Part shown: positions 1 to 5,254 of the stretch, piece by piece
Layout: every line of letters starts with the position of its first letter
Position numbering within the stretch: position 1 is the first letter of the stretch
Origin: MGOM01 sp035455265
GTDB taxonomy: Bacteria; Chloroflexota; Anaerolineae; Anaerolineales; E44-bin32
Length of the DNA stretch: 7,075 nucleotides
Direction: 5' to 3'
Assembly: GCA_035455265.1 (NCBI GenBank)
Contig: DATIFK010000117.1
Coordinates: forward strand, 1 to 7,075
Made by a program: the position numbers and the translations under genes
The notes under the pieces: generated by a model
The model's database searches: none
Told to the model about the DNA's origin: nothing
The model's input: the letters and a program-made list of their open reading frames with translations, nothing else

Positions 1-155
1 GACGTCGCTGCCGTCGCCCCCAGCTCGGCCAAGGGCGCGGTCTTTTCCGGAATGAGATCGAAAACAGTCAGCGGGTACCCGGCGCGTGCCAGGTTGGTGG
101 ACATCGGACGGCCCATCAGGCCCAGGCCGATGAAGCCGACGCGTTTCTTTGCCAC
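1..155 (-). CDS. 3-hydroxyisobutyrate dehydrogenase / 2-hydroxy-3-oxopropionate reductase family protein, 3'-truncated by window edge
   Basis: Only the first 51 codons are present; the gene runs off the left edge. The translation starts MAKKRVGFIGLGLMGRPM and continues STNLARAGYPLTVFDLIPEK. It contains the full beta-hydroxyacid dehydrogenase signature (hydrophobic pair, GLGxMGxxM, S/A, x, N, L) at residues 8-22, which forms the dinucleotide-binding turn, and an aspartate (Asp33) ends the second strand. Family members reduce tartronate semialdehyde (GarR/GlxR), oxidise 3-hydroxyisobutyrate (MmsB), or act on threonate (LtnD). The start is GTG at 155 with GGAGG 6 nt upstream; no other in-frame start with a site is visible. 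It follows the hydrolase gene by 252 nt, so it may have its own promoter or lie in the same transcript. Reduction of a semialdehyde made by the upstream lyase or isomerase is a reasonable but unproven role. Confidence 0.88.
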   Translation of the reverse strand, partial: MAKKRVGFIGLGLMGRPMSTNLARAGYPLTVFDLIPEKTAPLAELGATAAT

Positions 156-161
156 GTTATG

Positions 162-166
162 CCTCC
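162..166 (-). promoter_or_regulatory. Ribosome-binding site for the left-edge reductase gene
   Basis: Minus-strand GGAGG sits 6 nt before the GTG at 155. It is what supports the GTG start of the truncated reductase. Confidence 0.7.
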
Positions 167-169
167 AAG

Positions 170-189
170 TTCCGCTTTCCGCTTTCCGC
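170..189. repeat. Short tandem heptamer (TTTCCGC / GCGGAAA) in the leader of the reductase gene
   Basis: On the plus strand TTCCGC, TTTCCGC and TTTCCGC follow one another, and a further TTTCCGC lies at 203-209. On the minus strand the GCGGAAA units end just before the reductase ribosome-binding site. It is small enough to be chance in GC-rich DNA. Confidence 0.5.
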
Positions 190-234
190 GGCCGGCCTTC
201 AGTTTCCGCGCCCCCGCGCTCGTGCCATAGCCAT

Positions 235-282
235 CGTCATGGCGAACTCCCGGGAGCGGAATGGGTGTCGCAATCTCATCCC
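235..282 (+). repeat. Dispersed-type repeat copy A (CGTCAT...GCAATCTCATCCC)
   Basis: It begins CGTCATGGCGAA, has an internal palindrome CTCCCGGGAG (247-256), and ends GCAATCTCATCCC (270-282). The order of parts (TCATTGCGA-like head, hairpin centre, GCAATCTC tail) resembles a short non-coding repeat I recall from many environmental bacterial genomes, with head GTCATTGCGAGGAGC and tail GACGAAGCAATCTC. That match is from memory and is unverified. This copy is degenerate in the head. Confidence 0.55.
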
Positions 283-341
283 CCGTTGGGACAGCCCGTC
301 TTCGTCCGCGAGGTGTCTTCGAGGGGAAGGGATGAGATTGC
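270..341. repeat. Perfect 13-bp inverted repeat with 46-nt spacer
   Basis: GCAATCTCATCCC at 270-282 is the exact reverse complement of GGGATGAGATTGC at 329-341. Bases just outside and inside the arms do not pair. It is formed by the tails of repeat copies A and B, and in RNA could close a large stem-loop between the two genes. Confidence 0.9.
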
Positions 342-392
342 CGTCCCGCACGAACGGTGCTTTGGCTGCCTGATGGCAGCCTCGCAATGACA
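329..392 (-). repeat. Dispersed-type repeat copy B, inverted relative to copy A
   Basis: On the minus strand it begins TGTCATTGCGAGGCTGCC, contains a perfect 7-bp hairpin (364-381), then a GTTCGTGCGGGACG stretch, and ends GGCAATCTCATCCC. Head and tail agree with copy A while the centres differ, which is what independently evolved copies of one element would show. The two copies face each other across a 46-nt spacer. Confidence 0.6.
364..381 (-). repeat. 7-bp hairpin with 4-nt loop just downstream of the hydrolase
   Basis: GGCTGCC (364-370) and GGCAGCC (375-381) are perfect complements around TGAT. The hairpin starts 27 nt after the hydrolase stop in the direction of transcription. It is followed by AAAGCACCG rather than a T-run, so it is not a standard intrinsic terminator. 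It may protect the 3' end of the mRNA, or simply be the core of repeat copy B. Confidence 0.75.
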
Positions 393-407
393 TCAGGGGC
401 GTTCGGA

Positions 408-1556
408 TCAATACGGAATGAACTCTCCTCGCTTCGCCGCGGCTTCCTTGGCCGGTTCTCCGTACTCCCACGACTTCTCGGGCCGGTAGCGCTCGCGCCA
501 GTCGTCGAACTTCATCTTGCCGATCGCCGCCTGCGCCGGGAACAGCCACTTGACGCCCCACTGCGGGATGATGACCTTCAGGTCGGGGACGTGCCGCCGT
601 GCGATCCAGTTGACTTCCTCCGGATCGACGGTGGTGTTGCCCCAGTTGTCCCAATGCATCGGCATGAGGACCTTGGCGCCGGCCGCTTCGGCCAGGCGCA
701 CGGCGTCGTACGGCGTCATCTTGTCCGTGCCACCCGGCGCGTTGTAGCCGATATTGACGCTCAGGACGTCGATCTTGTACTTCTTGAAGGTCACATAGGC
801 ATTCTGGAAAAGCGAATCGGCCAAATGGCAGAAGTTGTGGCCGGCGATCTTGAAGAAGAACGTCGCCGCCACATCGTCGAACGGCCGGCGGATGCCCGGC
901 TCGACCTTGACCCCGGGGCCGCCGGTCATCGTGGCGATGCGGTCGTAGTTGGGCAGGATGTCGACCACCACATCCTTGACCTTGTAGCTCTGCCCCGGCC
1001 GCACCACGCGGATGCGCTTCTCGGGCACCTGGAAGTTGCGCATGCGCTCCACCGCCGAGAGCGGACCGTAGAACAGGCACTTCGACGTCTGGGTGGCGGC
1101 CTTGAGGGTGTAGATGTCGGTGTGGTCGGCGTGCTGGTGGGAGCAGAAGACGCCGTCGAGCGTCCGGAAGCCGAAGACATCGATCACCTGCGGGTTGAGC
1201 CGCATCCAGTCGATCGTCGGTGAACCCGTCGTTCGGCACACGCCGCAATAGGCGTATTCGGTGTAGTGCGCCGGGCCGGCGTAGTTGTCGATCAGCAGAA
1301 CGGCTCCGCCGGGCGACTTGAGCACGAACCCCATGCCGCCCGTCCACCAGAAGGCGTACTGTCCTCTGGGGACCTCGGTCTTCTCGATCTGCCGATTGAG
1401 AAACTGCCCCCACTCCGGGAAGCATTCGAGCAGCCAGCGGGTGCGGTCCATCGGCCGGTCCTTGTTGAGCAGGTAGTCCCCCTGCATCGTTCCGCGGCCG
1501 TCGCCGACGACTTCGATCTCGTCGTAGTTGATCTTCTGGTGGCCGTTGTCGTCCAT
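408..1556 (-). CDS. UlaG-like metallo-beta-lactamase-fold hydrolase (L-ascorbate-6-phosphate lactonase family)
   Basis: This is a 382-residue cytosolic metal-dependent hydrolase. The N-terminal block CFPEWGQFLNRQIEKTEV (45-62), FWWTGGMGFVLKSPGG (69-84) and HWDNWGNTTVDPEEV (301-315) line up with UlaG (354 residues), the lactonase that opens L-ascorbate 6-phosphate. The metal motif is SHQHADHTD (His140, His142, Asp144, His145), with further likely ligands His244 and Asp247 in CHLADS and His301. UlaG has HSGDSH where this protein has HLADSL, so the pocket differs. About 29 extra residues precede the UlaG-like start. The ATG at 1556 has a strong AGGAGG site and follows the dehydrogenase by 20 nt. 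No PTS genes are seen and the neighbouring importer is ABC-type, so a phosphorylated substrate is doubtful. A lactone or ring beta-diketone, as for the MBL-fold IolN of Thermotoga, fits better. Family secure, substrate inferred. Confidence 0.92.
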   Translation of the reverse strand: MDDNGHQKINYDEIEVVGDGRGTMQGDYLLNKDRPMDRTRWLLECFPEWGQFLNRQIEKTEVPRGQYAFWWTGGMGFVLKSPGGAVLLIDNYAGPAHYTEYAYCGVCRTTGSPTIDWMRLNPQVIDVFGFRTLDGVFCSHQHADHTDIYTLKAATQTSKCLFYGPLSAVERMRNFQVPEKRIRVVRPGQSYKVKDVVVDILPNYDRIATMTGGPGVKVEPGIRRPFDDVAATFFFKIAGHNFCHLADSLFQNAYVTFKKYKIDVLSVNIGYNAPGGTDKMTPYDAVRLAEAAGAKVLMPMHWDNWGNTTVDPEEVNWIARRHVPDLKVIIPQWGVKWLFPAQAAIGKMKFDDWRERYRPEKSWEYGEPAKEAAAKRGEFIPY

Positions 1557-1563
1557 GGTTCTT

Positions 1564-1570
1564 CCTCCTC
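1564..1570 (-). promoter_or_regulatory. Strong ribosome-binding site of the UlaG-like hydrolase
   Basis: On the minus strand GAGGAGG lies 7 nt before the ATG at 1556, inside the 20-nt gap after the dehydrogenase stop. It is the strongest Shine-Dalgarno match in the operon. It fixes the start of the hydrolase against the internal in-frame methionines at residues 24 and 36. Confidence 0.75.
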
Positions 1571-1576
1571 GTGGCC

Positions 1577-2668
1577 TCAGCTCGGCACCCCTGCACCGCC
1601 CGCATGGGCAGGTGTCCCGTTGGGGAACATGACGATCTTGCCGGTGTCACGCGGCCCGGTCGTCATCCATTCGAACCCCTTGGCGCAATCCTCGAGCGGG
1701 ATGCGGTGCGTGATGACCGGCGTGGGATCGAGGCGGCCCGAGGCCAGCAACCCGTCCACCAACTTCCACGTATCCCACATGTGCCGCCCGGCGACCCCCC
1801 GTACCGTGACCTGGCGCAGCGTCACGGCGTAGTTGAGGTCGAACTCGATTGGCTTGGGCGTCAGTCCGAAGGTTGTCACCCGGCCGCCCTTGCGGACGAC
1901 GGCGAAGGCGTTCTTGACCGATGCCGGCGCGCCGGCCATTTCCACGACGACGTCGGCGCCGATGCCGTGGGTGTCCTCGAGGATCGCCTGCACCGGATCG
2001 TCCGGCCCGTCGGCCCGGAAGGTCGCGTGGGCGCCCATGCGCCGGGCAATGTCCAGCCGCGACTCCACCAGCCCGACCAGGTAGACCTTGCGCGCGCCGG
2101 CCGCCCGCGCCACCCCGGCGGCGAACAACGCGATCGGGCCGTCGCCGAAGATCACCACCGAGCGCGCCGTCACCGGCTCGATCAGGACCGCCTGGGTGGC
2201 TCCACCCAGCGGCTCCATCACCGCCCCGATCTCGGATGGAATCTGGCGGGTCAGCGGCCACAGCGACGTGACCGGAACCGGCAGATACTGGGCGAAGGAG
2301 CCGGGGACGTCGTTGCCGAAGATCTTCAGGTTCTGGCAGATATGCTGCAGGCCCATCTTGCAGACATCGCACTTGCCGCAAACGATGTGGCTGTCGGCCG
2401 TCACGTAGTCGCCGGCCTTGAAGTCGCGGACGCTCGAGCCGACCTCCACGATCTCACCGCAGAATTCGTGACCCAGGGTGATCGGAGGTTGAATGCGGCG
2501 TTGGGCAAACTCGTCCCAGTTGTAGAAATGAATATCGGAGCCGCAGATGGCCGTCGCCTCGACCCGAACCAGCACCTCGTTGGGCTGTGGCTCCGGGATG
2601 GCCACCTCGACCAGGTCGATCCCGGGCTCGCGTCGCACCTTCTGAATCGCCTTCATCGTTCCTTTCAT
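1577..2668 (-). CDS. Zinc-dependent alcohol dehydrogenase, L-threonine 3-dehydrogenase (Tdh)-like
   Basis: This is a 363-residue cytosolic MDR-family NAD(P)-dependent dehydrogenase that oxidises a secondary alcohol. Catalytic zinc ligands are Cys42 (ICGSDIHFYNWDEFAQ, strikingly like Tdh), His67-Glu68 (LGHEFCGE) and Glu152. The structural zinc site is Cys97, Cys100, Cys103 and Cys111. A Tdh-like His94 lies just before the structural loop. The Rossmann motif is VVIFGDGPIALFAAG (171-185), and GVAGRHMWDTW resembles the Tdh GREMFETW block. The ATG at 2668 overlaps the lyase stop as ATGA and has GAGG 7 nt upstream. A second ATG at 2656 (MKAIQKV, the usual Tdh beginning) has AAAGGA just 3 nt upstream and is also possible. 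The C-terminus carries an extra tail after TGKIVM. In this operon a cyclitol, keto-inositol or sugar-acid substrate is more likely than threonine; IolM of Thermotoga maritima belongs to the same general family. Confidence 0.92.
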   Translation of the reverse strand: MKGTMKAIQKVRREPGIDLVEVAIPEPQPNEVLVRVEATAICGSDIHFYNWDEFAQRRIQPPITLGHEFCGEIVEVGSSVRDFKAGDYVTADSHIVCGKCDVCKMGLQHICQNLKIFGNDVPGSFAQYLPVPVTSLWPLTRQIPSEIGAVMEPLGGATQAVLIEPVTARSVVIFGDGPIALFAAGVARAAGARKVYLVGLVESRLDIARRMGAHATFRADGPDDPVQAILEDTHGIGADVVVEMAGAPASVKNAFAVVRKGGRVTTFGLTPKPIEFDLNYAVTLRQVTVRGVAGRHMWDTWKLVDGLLASGRLDPTPVITHRIPLEDCAKGFEWMTTGPRDTGKIVMFPNGTPAHAGGAGVPS

Positions 2669-3573
2669 CGGACGGCCTCGGCGCCTTTGAGCAGTCCCAT
2701 GCCTTCGAGGACTCCCTTGAGCCGCTCGCGCTGCTCGGGGCTCAGCGGGCCGACCGGCGCGCGGCTGGGGCCGGCTTCCATCCCCATCAGGTCCAGGGCT
2801 TCCTTGATCACGACCGGGAAGGTGCCCCAACTGAAGGCCAGCCGCAGCGGCGCCAGTTCACGCTGGGCCTGCCGCGCGCCCTCCAGGTCTCCAGCCACGA
2901 AGCGGTCGTAAATCGAGGCGACCAGCGCCGGCTTGACGTTGGCCGTGGCGGCGATGGCTCCCCGGGCGCCGTAGGTCAGCGCGGCGTAGATCAGCGTGTC
3001 GCGGCCCATCAACACCGAGAACTTGGCCGGGGCGACACGGATGTACTCGGCGGTCAGCTCGAGATCGCCGCTCGAGTCCTTGATGCCGACGATGTTCTTG
3101 ACCTCTGCCAACTTCGCCACCAGGTCCACGGACAGCTTGACTCCGGTACGGGCCGGATTGGAGTAGAGCAACACAGGCAACGACGTCGCCTCGGCGATGG
3201 CTCGATAGTGGTCGTAGAGTTGCTTGTCGTTCGGCGAGATGAAGTACGGCGTCAGCACCGATACGGCGTCGACGCCGCTGGCCTCGGCCCGCCGCGTGAG
3301 CTCGATCGCCTCGCGCGTCGTAACCGCGGCCGTGCCGGCGTATACCGGGACCCGCCCTCGCGCGGCCTCGACGACCGCCTCCCAGATGTGCTGCTTCTCG
3401 TCGGCGCTGAACGCCCAGAATTCACCCTGGCTGCCGGTGGCGAAGACGGCATGGCACCCGCCTTCGATCAAGTACTCGGTGAGGCGGCGCAGCGCGGTCG
3501 CGTTGACCTCATCCGCCGCTGTGAGCGGGGTCACCATGGCGGGGATGATGCCGAAGGGTGGCTTCGTCAGCAT
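2665..3573 (-). CDS. DapA/NAL/KDG-aldolase-family class I lyase (dihydrodipicolinate synthase-like)
   Basis: This is a 302-residue TIM-barrel enzyme that forms a Schiff base with an alpha-keto acid, usually pyruvate. The Schiff-base lysine is Lys165 in VGIKDSSGD, the catalytic tyrosine is Tyr137 in LLYSNPARTG, and the carboxylate loop is TGSQGEF (46-52) where DapA has GTTGES. The arginine that DapA uses to hold aspartate semialdehyde appears to be kept as Arg142. Other family blocks include the N-terminal GIIPAMVTPLT and GRDTLIYAALTYGARGAIAA. In DNA flanked by sugar genes a lysine-biosynthesis role is unlikely. Aldol cleavage or dehydration of a keto-deoxy or keto sugar acid, giving pyruvate or a semialdehyde, is the better inference. 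The start lies 7 nt after the iolB stop with GAGG about 5 nt upstream, and the 3' end overlaps the next gene by ATGA. The family is certain, the substrate unknown. Confidence 0.92.
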   Translation of the reverse strand: MLTKPPFGIIPAMVTPLTAADEVNATALRRLTEYLIEGGCHAVFATGSQGEFWAFSADEKQHIWEAVVEAARGRVPVYAGTAAVTTREAIELTRRAEASGVDAVSVLTPYFISPNDKQLYDHYRAIAEATSLPVLLYSNPARTGVKLSVDLVAKLAEVKNIVGIKDSSGDLELTAEYIRVAPAKFSVLMGRDTLIYAALTYGARGAIAATANVKPALVASIYDRFVAGDLEGARQAQRELAPLRLAFSWGTFPVVIKEALDLMGMEAGPSRAPVGPLSPEQRERLKGVLEGMGLLKGAEAVR

Positions 3574-3580
3574 CCCGCCC

Positions 3581-4405
3581 TCATCGTTGCTGCTGCTCGC
3601 GCAGCACCGCCTCGGCCGAGCTCACCCAGCCGAAGCGCGGATCAATGGCGATGTCGTAGGCCTTGCTGTCGCCGCTGAGGACCCACAGGTAGGCGACCGT
3701 CATGCCGGGCGCGGCGCAGGTCGGGTGGTAGCCGCTCTGCAGCACGGCCACATCGTCGCCACGGACGATGGCGGCCACGTCATTCCCGTCATCGTTCATC
3801 ACCTGGATCCCGTAGCCTTCGGCCGGCTTGACCTTGAAAAGGTAGAACTCCTCGAGGATGTTCTCGGCCGCGGACTTGGTGTCGTGTTTGTGCGGCGGGA
3901 TGCCGGACCAGTTGCCCGGCGGATTGATGGTCTCGCCGACGATCAGCCTCTGGCTCAGTGGGGATCCGGGAGCAATGACGAGGCGGACGTCGCGGCGCCA
4001 GTTGGCCATGCCGGCCGACACGACCTTCACGTCTCCGGGAGAGATGAGCTTCGCCGGCAGATCGACCTCGCACGGCGCCTTGGCGATGGCCAACTCCAAC
4101 TTGGTCTCGGCCTTGACTTCGATACGGCTGCGCCGCGGGGTGTAGACGGCCGCCGGCGGCCCGGCGAAGATGTCCGCCCGGCCCCCGAGGCCTTCCCAGC
4201 GGCCTTCCGACTTGCCGCTCACGCCGATCGTGCAGCGCCCACTCAAGATGACCAGCGCCGCCTCCTCATCCTTCAGCTCACCCCGCCAGGATTCGCCGGC
4301 GGCCAGCCGCAGGACGTCCAAACCCAACCAGTGGACCCCGCCGTCGCCGACGGCGAACACCGGATGGTGCCCGGCGCCGGCAGGTGTCTTGATGATGCGG
4401 CTCAT
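3581..4405 (-). CDS. iolB: 5-deoxy-glucuronate isomerase IolB (KduI/IolB cupin family)
   Basis: IolB isomerises 5-deoxy-D-glucuronate to 2-deoxy-5-keto-D-gluconate in myo-inositol catabolism. The 274 residues match the family's usual 270 or so and form two cupin halves. Recognisable IolB blocks are VGETINPPGNWSGIPPHKHD (156-175) with presumed metal ligands His172 and His174, ILEEFYLFKVKPAEGYGIQ with Glu185/186, and VLQSGYHPTCAAPGMTVAYLWVLSG with His227. The ATG at 4405 is preceded by GGAGA about 7 nt upstream. It overlaps the isomerase stop as ATGA, a typical coupled junction. An upstream in-frame ATG at 4480 lies deep in the isomerase gene and adds no family sequence. This gene is the clearest pointer to inositol-type chemistry in the operon. 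IolC, IolD, IolE, IolG and IolJ are not in the window. The family is very secure; activity on the classic substrate is inferred. Confidence 0.94.
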   Translation of the reverse strand: MSRIIKTPAGAGHHPVFAVGDGGVHWLGLDVLRLAAGESWRGELKDEEAALVILSGRCTIGVSGKSEGRWEGLGGRADIFAGPPAAVYTPRRSRIEVKAETKLELAIAKAPCEVDLPAKLISPGDVKVVSAGMANWRRDVRLVIAPGSPLSQRLIVGETINPPGNWSGIPPHKHDTKSAAENILEEFYLFKVKPAEGYGIQVMNDDGNDVAAIVRGDDVAVLQSGYHPTCAAPGMTVAYLWVLSGDSKAYDIAIDPRFGWVSSAEAVLREQQQR

Positions 4406-5250
4406 GTTGGTTTCTCCGTATGGTCTGGGATGTGAGCGTTGCGCGAGGCGGCGCGCTGGCGCATCGATTCCGGAACCCACGCCAGCGCCGCCAGGCCCGC
4501 GTCGCGCGGAACGAATTCAAGGCCGATGTATCCCCGGTAGCCGGAGGCGCCGATCGCTTCCAGGACGGTAGAGAAGTCGATCGTGCCGGTCCCGGGCTGG
4601 CACCGCGCCGGATGGTCGCCAAACTGAATGTGGCCCACCCACGGGGCGCAGCGGGCGAAGAGCTCCGGAAGCCCACCTTCCACCATGAACAGGTGGTAGG
4701 TGTCGAACTGGAAGCGCACGTTGGGGTGACCGACCTGTTGGACGATCTCCAGCGCTTCGCGGCTGGAGGTCAGGAAGTAGCCGGGATGATCGGTCGGGTT
4801 GATGACCTCGACGGTCAGTCGGACGCCGGCATCTGCGGCGAGAGGCGCGGCTTCTCGCAGATTCTCGAGGACGAGATCGTGTTGCCTGGCGCGATCCATC
4901 CCAGGCAGCTCCACTCCGGCGGGCAACATCACGCAACCCGCCCGGAGACGACGCGCCAGCACGAGCGCCTCGTCCAAGCGACGGCGAAATTCCTCGCGCC
5001 GCGATGGGTCCGAGAGGTAGCCGCGGTTCCGCCGATCCCAAACGGGGATGTCCTGGTTGAACAGCGCGACCTCCAGGCCGTACTCCTGGCGGGCCTCATC
5101 CACGGCTTCCACGTCCACCTGGGAAGGAAAGCCGAACTCGATGGCGCCGAACCCGGCATGCGCCAACACATGCGGCCGCTCACCCGAGGGGAGCTCCGGA
5201 AGAAGCCAGCTGATGTTGGGGGCATAGGCGATGTCGCCGGGCGAGGGCAC
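4402..5250 (-). CDS. TIM-barrel sugar isomerase/epimerase, hydroxypyruvate isomerase (Hyi/OtnI) group
   Basis: This is a 282-residue cytosolic AP-endonuclease-2-family TIM barrel, slightly longer than Hyi at about 258. Hyi-type hallmarks are visible: the N-terminal NISWLLPELP and AGFGAIEFGFP strands, RLTVEVIN with the metal/catalytic Glu148, FQFDTYHLFMVEGG with Asp183 and His186, HIQFGDHPARCQPGTGTIDF with Gln209, and GYIGLEF with Glu245. These match the Glu-Asp-Gln-Glu metal set known for the family. Hyi interconverts hydroxypyruvate and tartronate semialdehyde, while relatives (OtnI, IolI, IolO-like, tagatose epimerases) act on larger keto-sugars, so the substrate is open. The start is taken as GTG at 5250, 4 nt after the permease stop, with GGAAGG about 11 nt upstream. 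An ATG at 5286 would overlap the permease by 32 nt and add a proline- and arginine-rich leader unlike the family. The 3' end overlaps iolB by ATGA. Confidence 0.88.
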   Translation of the reverse strand: MPSPGDIAYAPNISWLLPELPSGERPHVLAHAGFGAIEFGFPSQVDVEAVDEARQEYGLEVALFNQDIPVWDRRNRGYLSDPSRREEFRRRLDEALVLARRLRAGCVMLPAGVELPGMDRARQHDLVLENLREAAPLAADAGVRLTVEVINPTDHPGYFLTSSREALEIVQQVGHPNVRFQFDTYHLFMVEGGLPELFARCAPWVGHIQFGDHPARCQPGTGTIDFSTVLEAIGASGYRGYIGLEFVPRDAGLAALAWVPESMRQRAASRNAHIPDHTEKPT

Positions 5251-5254
5251 AGGA

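Larger units (their letters stand above)
156..407. other. 252-nt intergenic region with inverted repeats, no gene
   Basis: This is the only large gap in the window, between the hydrolase stop and the reductase GTG. From right to left it holds a short hairpin, two facing copies of a dispersed-type repeat, a GC-rich stretch with CCGGCC-type palindromes, a heptamer repeat and the ribosome-binding site of the reductase. I see no convincing -35/-10 pair and no hairpin followed by a T-run on the minus strand. Short open frames here have no family resemblance and no ribosome-binding site. Confidence 0.7.

Noticed and set aside
170..209. CRISPR or functional tandem-repeat array
   Set aside because: There are only three to four 6-7-nt units, with no spacer structure; too short to be CRISPR and possibly chance in GC-rich DNA.
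364..381. Rho-independent terminator after the hydrolase
   Set aside because: The hairpin is real, but on the minus strand it is followed by AAAGCACCG rather than a T-run.
357..1223. Long plus-strand open frame opposite the hydrolase gene
   Set aside because: It is antisense to a well-recognised UlaG-like gene, its translation has no family resemblance, and GC-rich codon bias leaves such antisense frames open.
199..1650. 483-residue minus-strand frame overlapping the hydrolase in another frame
   Set aside because: It is the out-of-frame shadow of the hydrolase; its arginine- and proline-rich translation lacks any motif, while the hydrolase frame has all of its family's motifs.
2669..2830. 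Upstream extension of the dehydrogenase to 2830
   Set aside because: The extra 54 residues lie in the 3' end of the lyase gene, are Arg/Pro-rich and not dehydrogenase-like; the ATGA junction at 2668 has a ribosome-binding site.
1571..2911. 446-residue plus-strand open frame opposite the dehydrogenase and lyase
   Set aside because: It spans two clear minus-strand genes, is rich in Arg, His, Gly and Asp typical of antisense translation, and shows no domain or ribosome-binding site.
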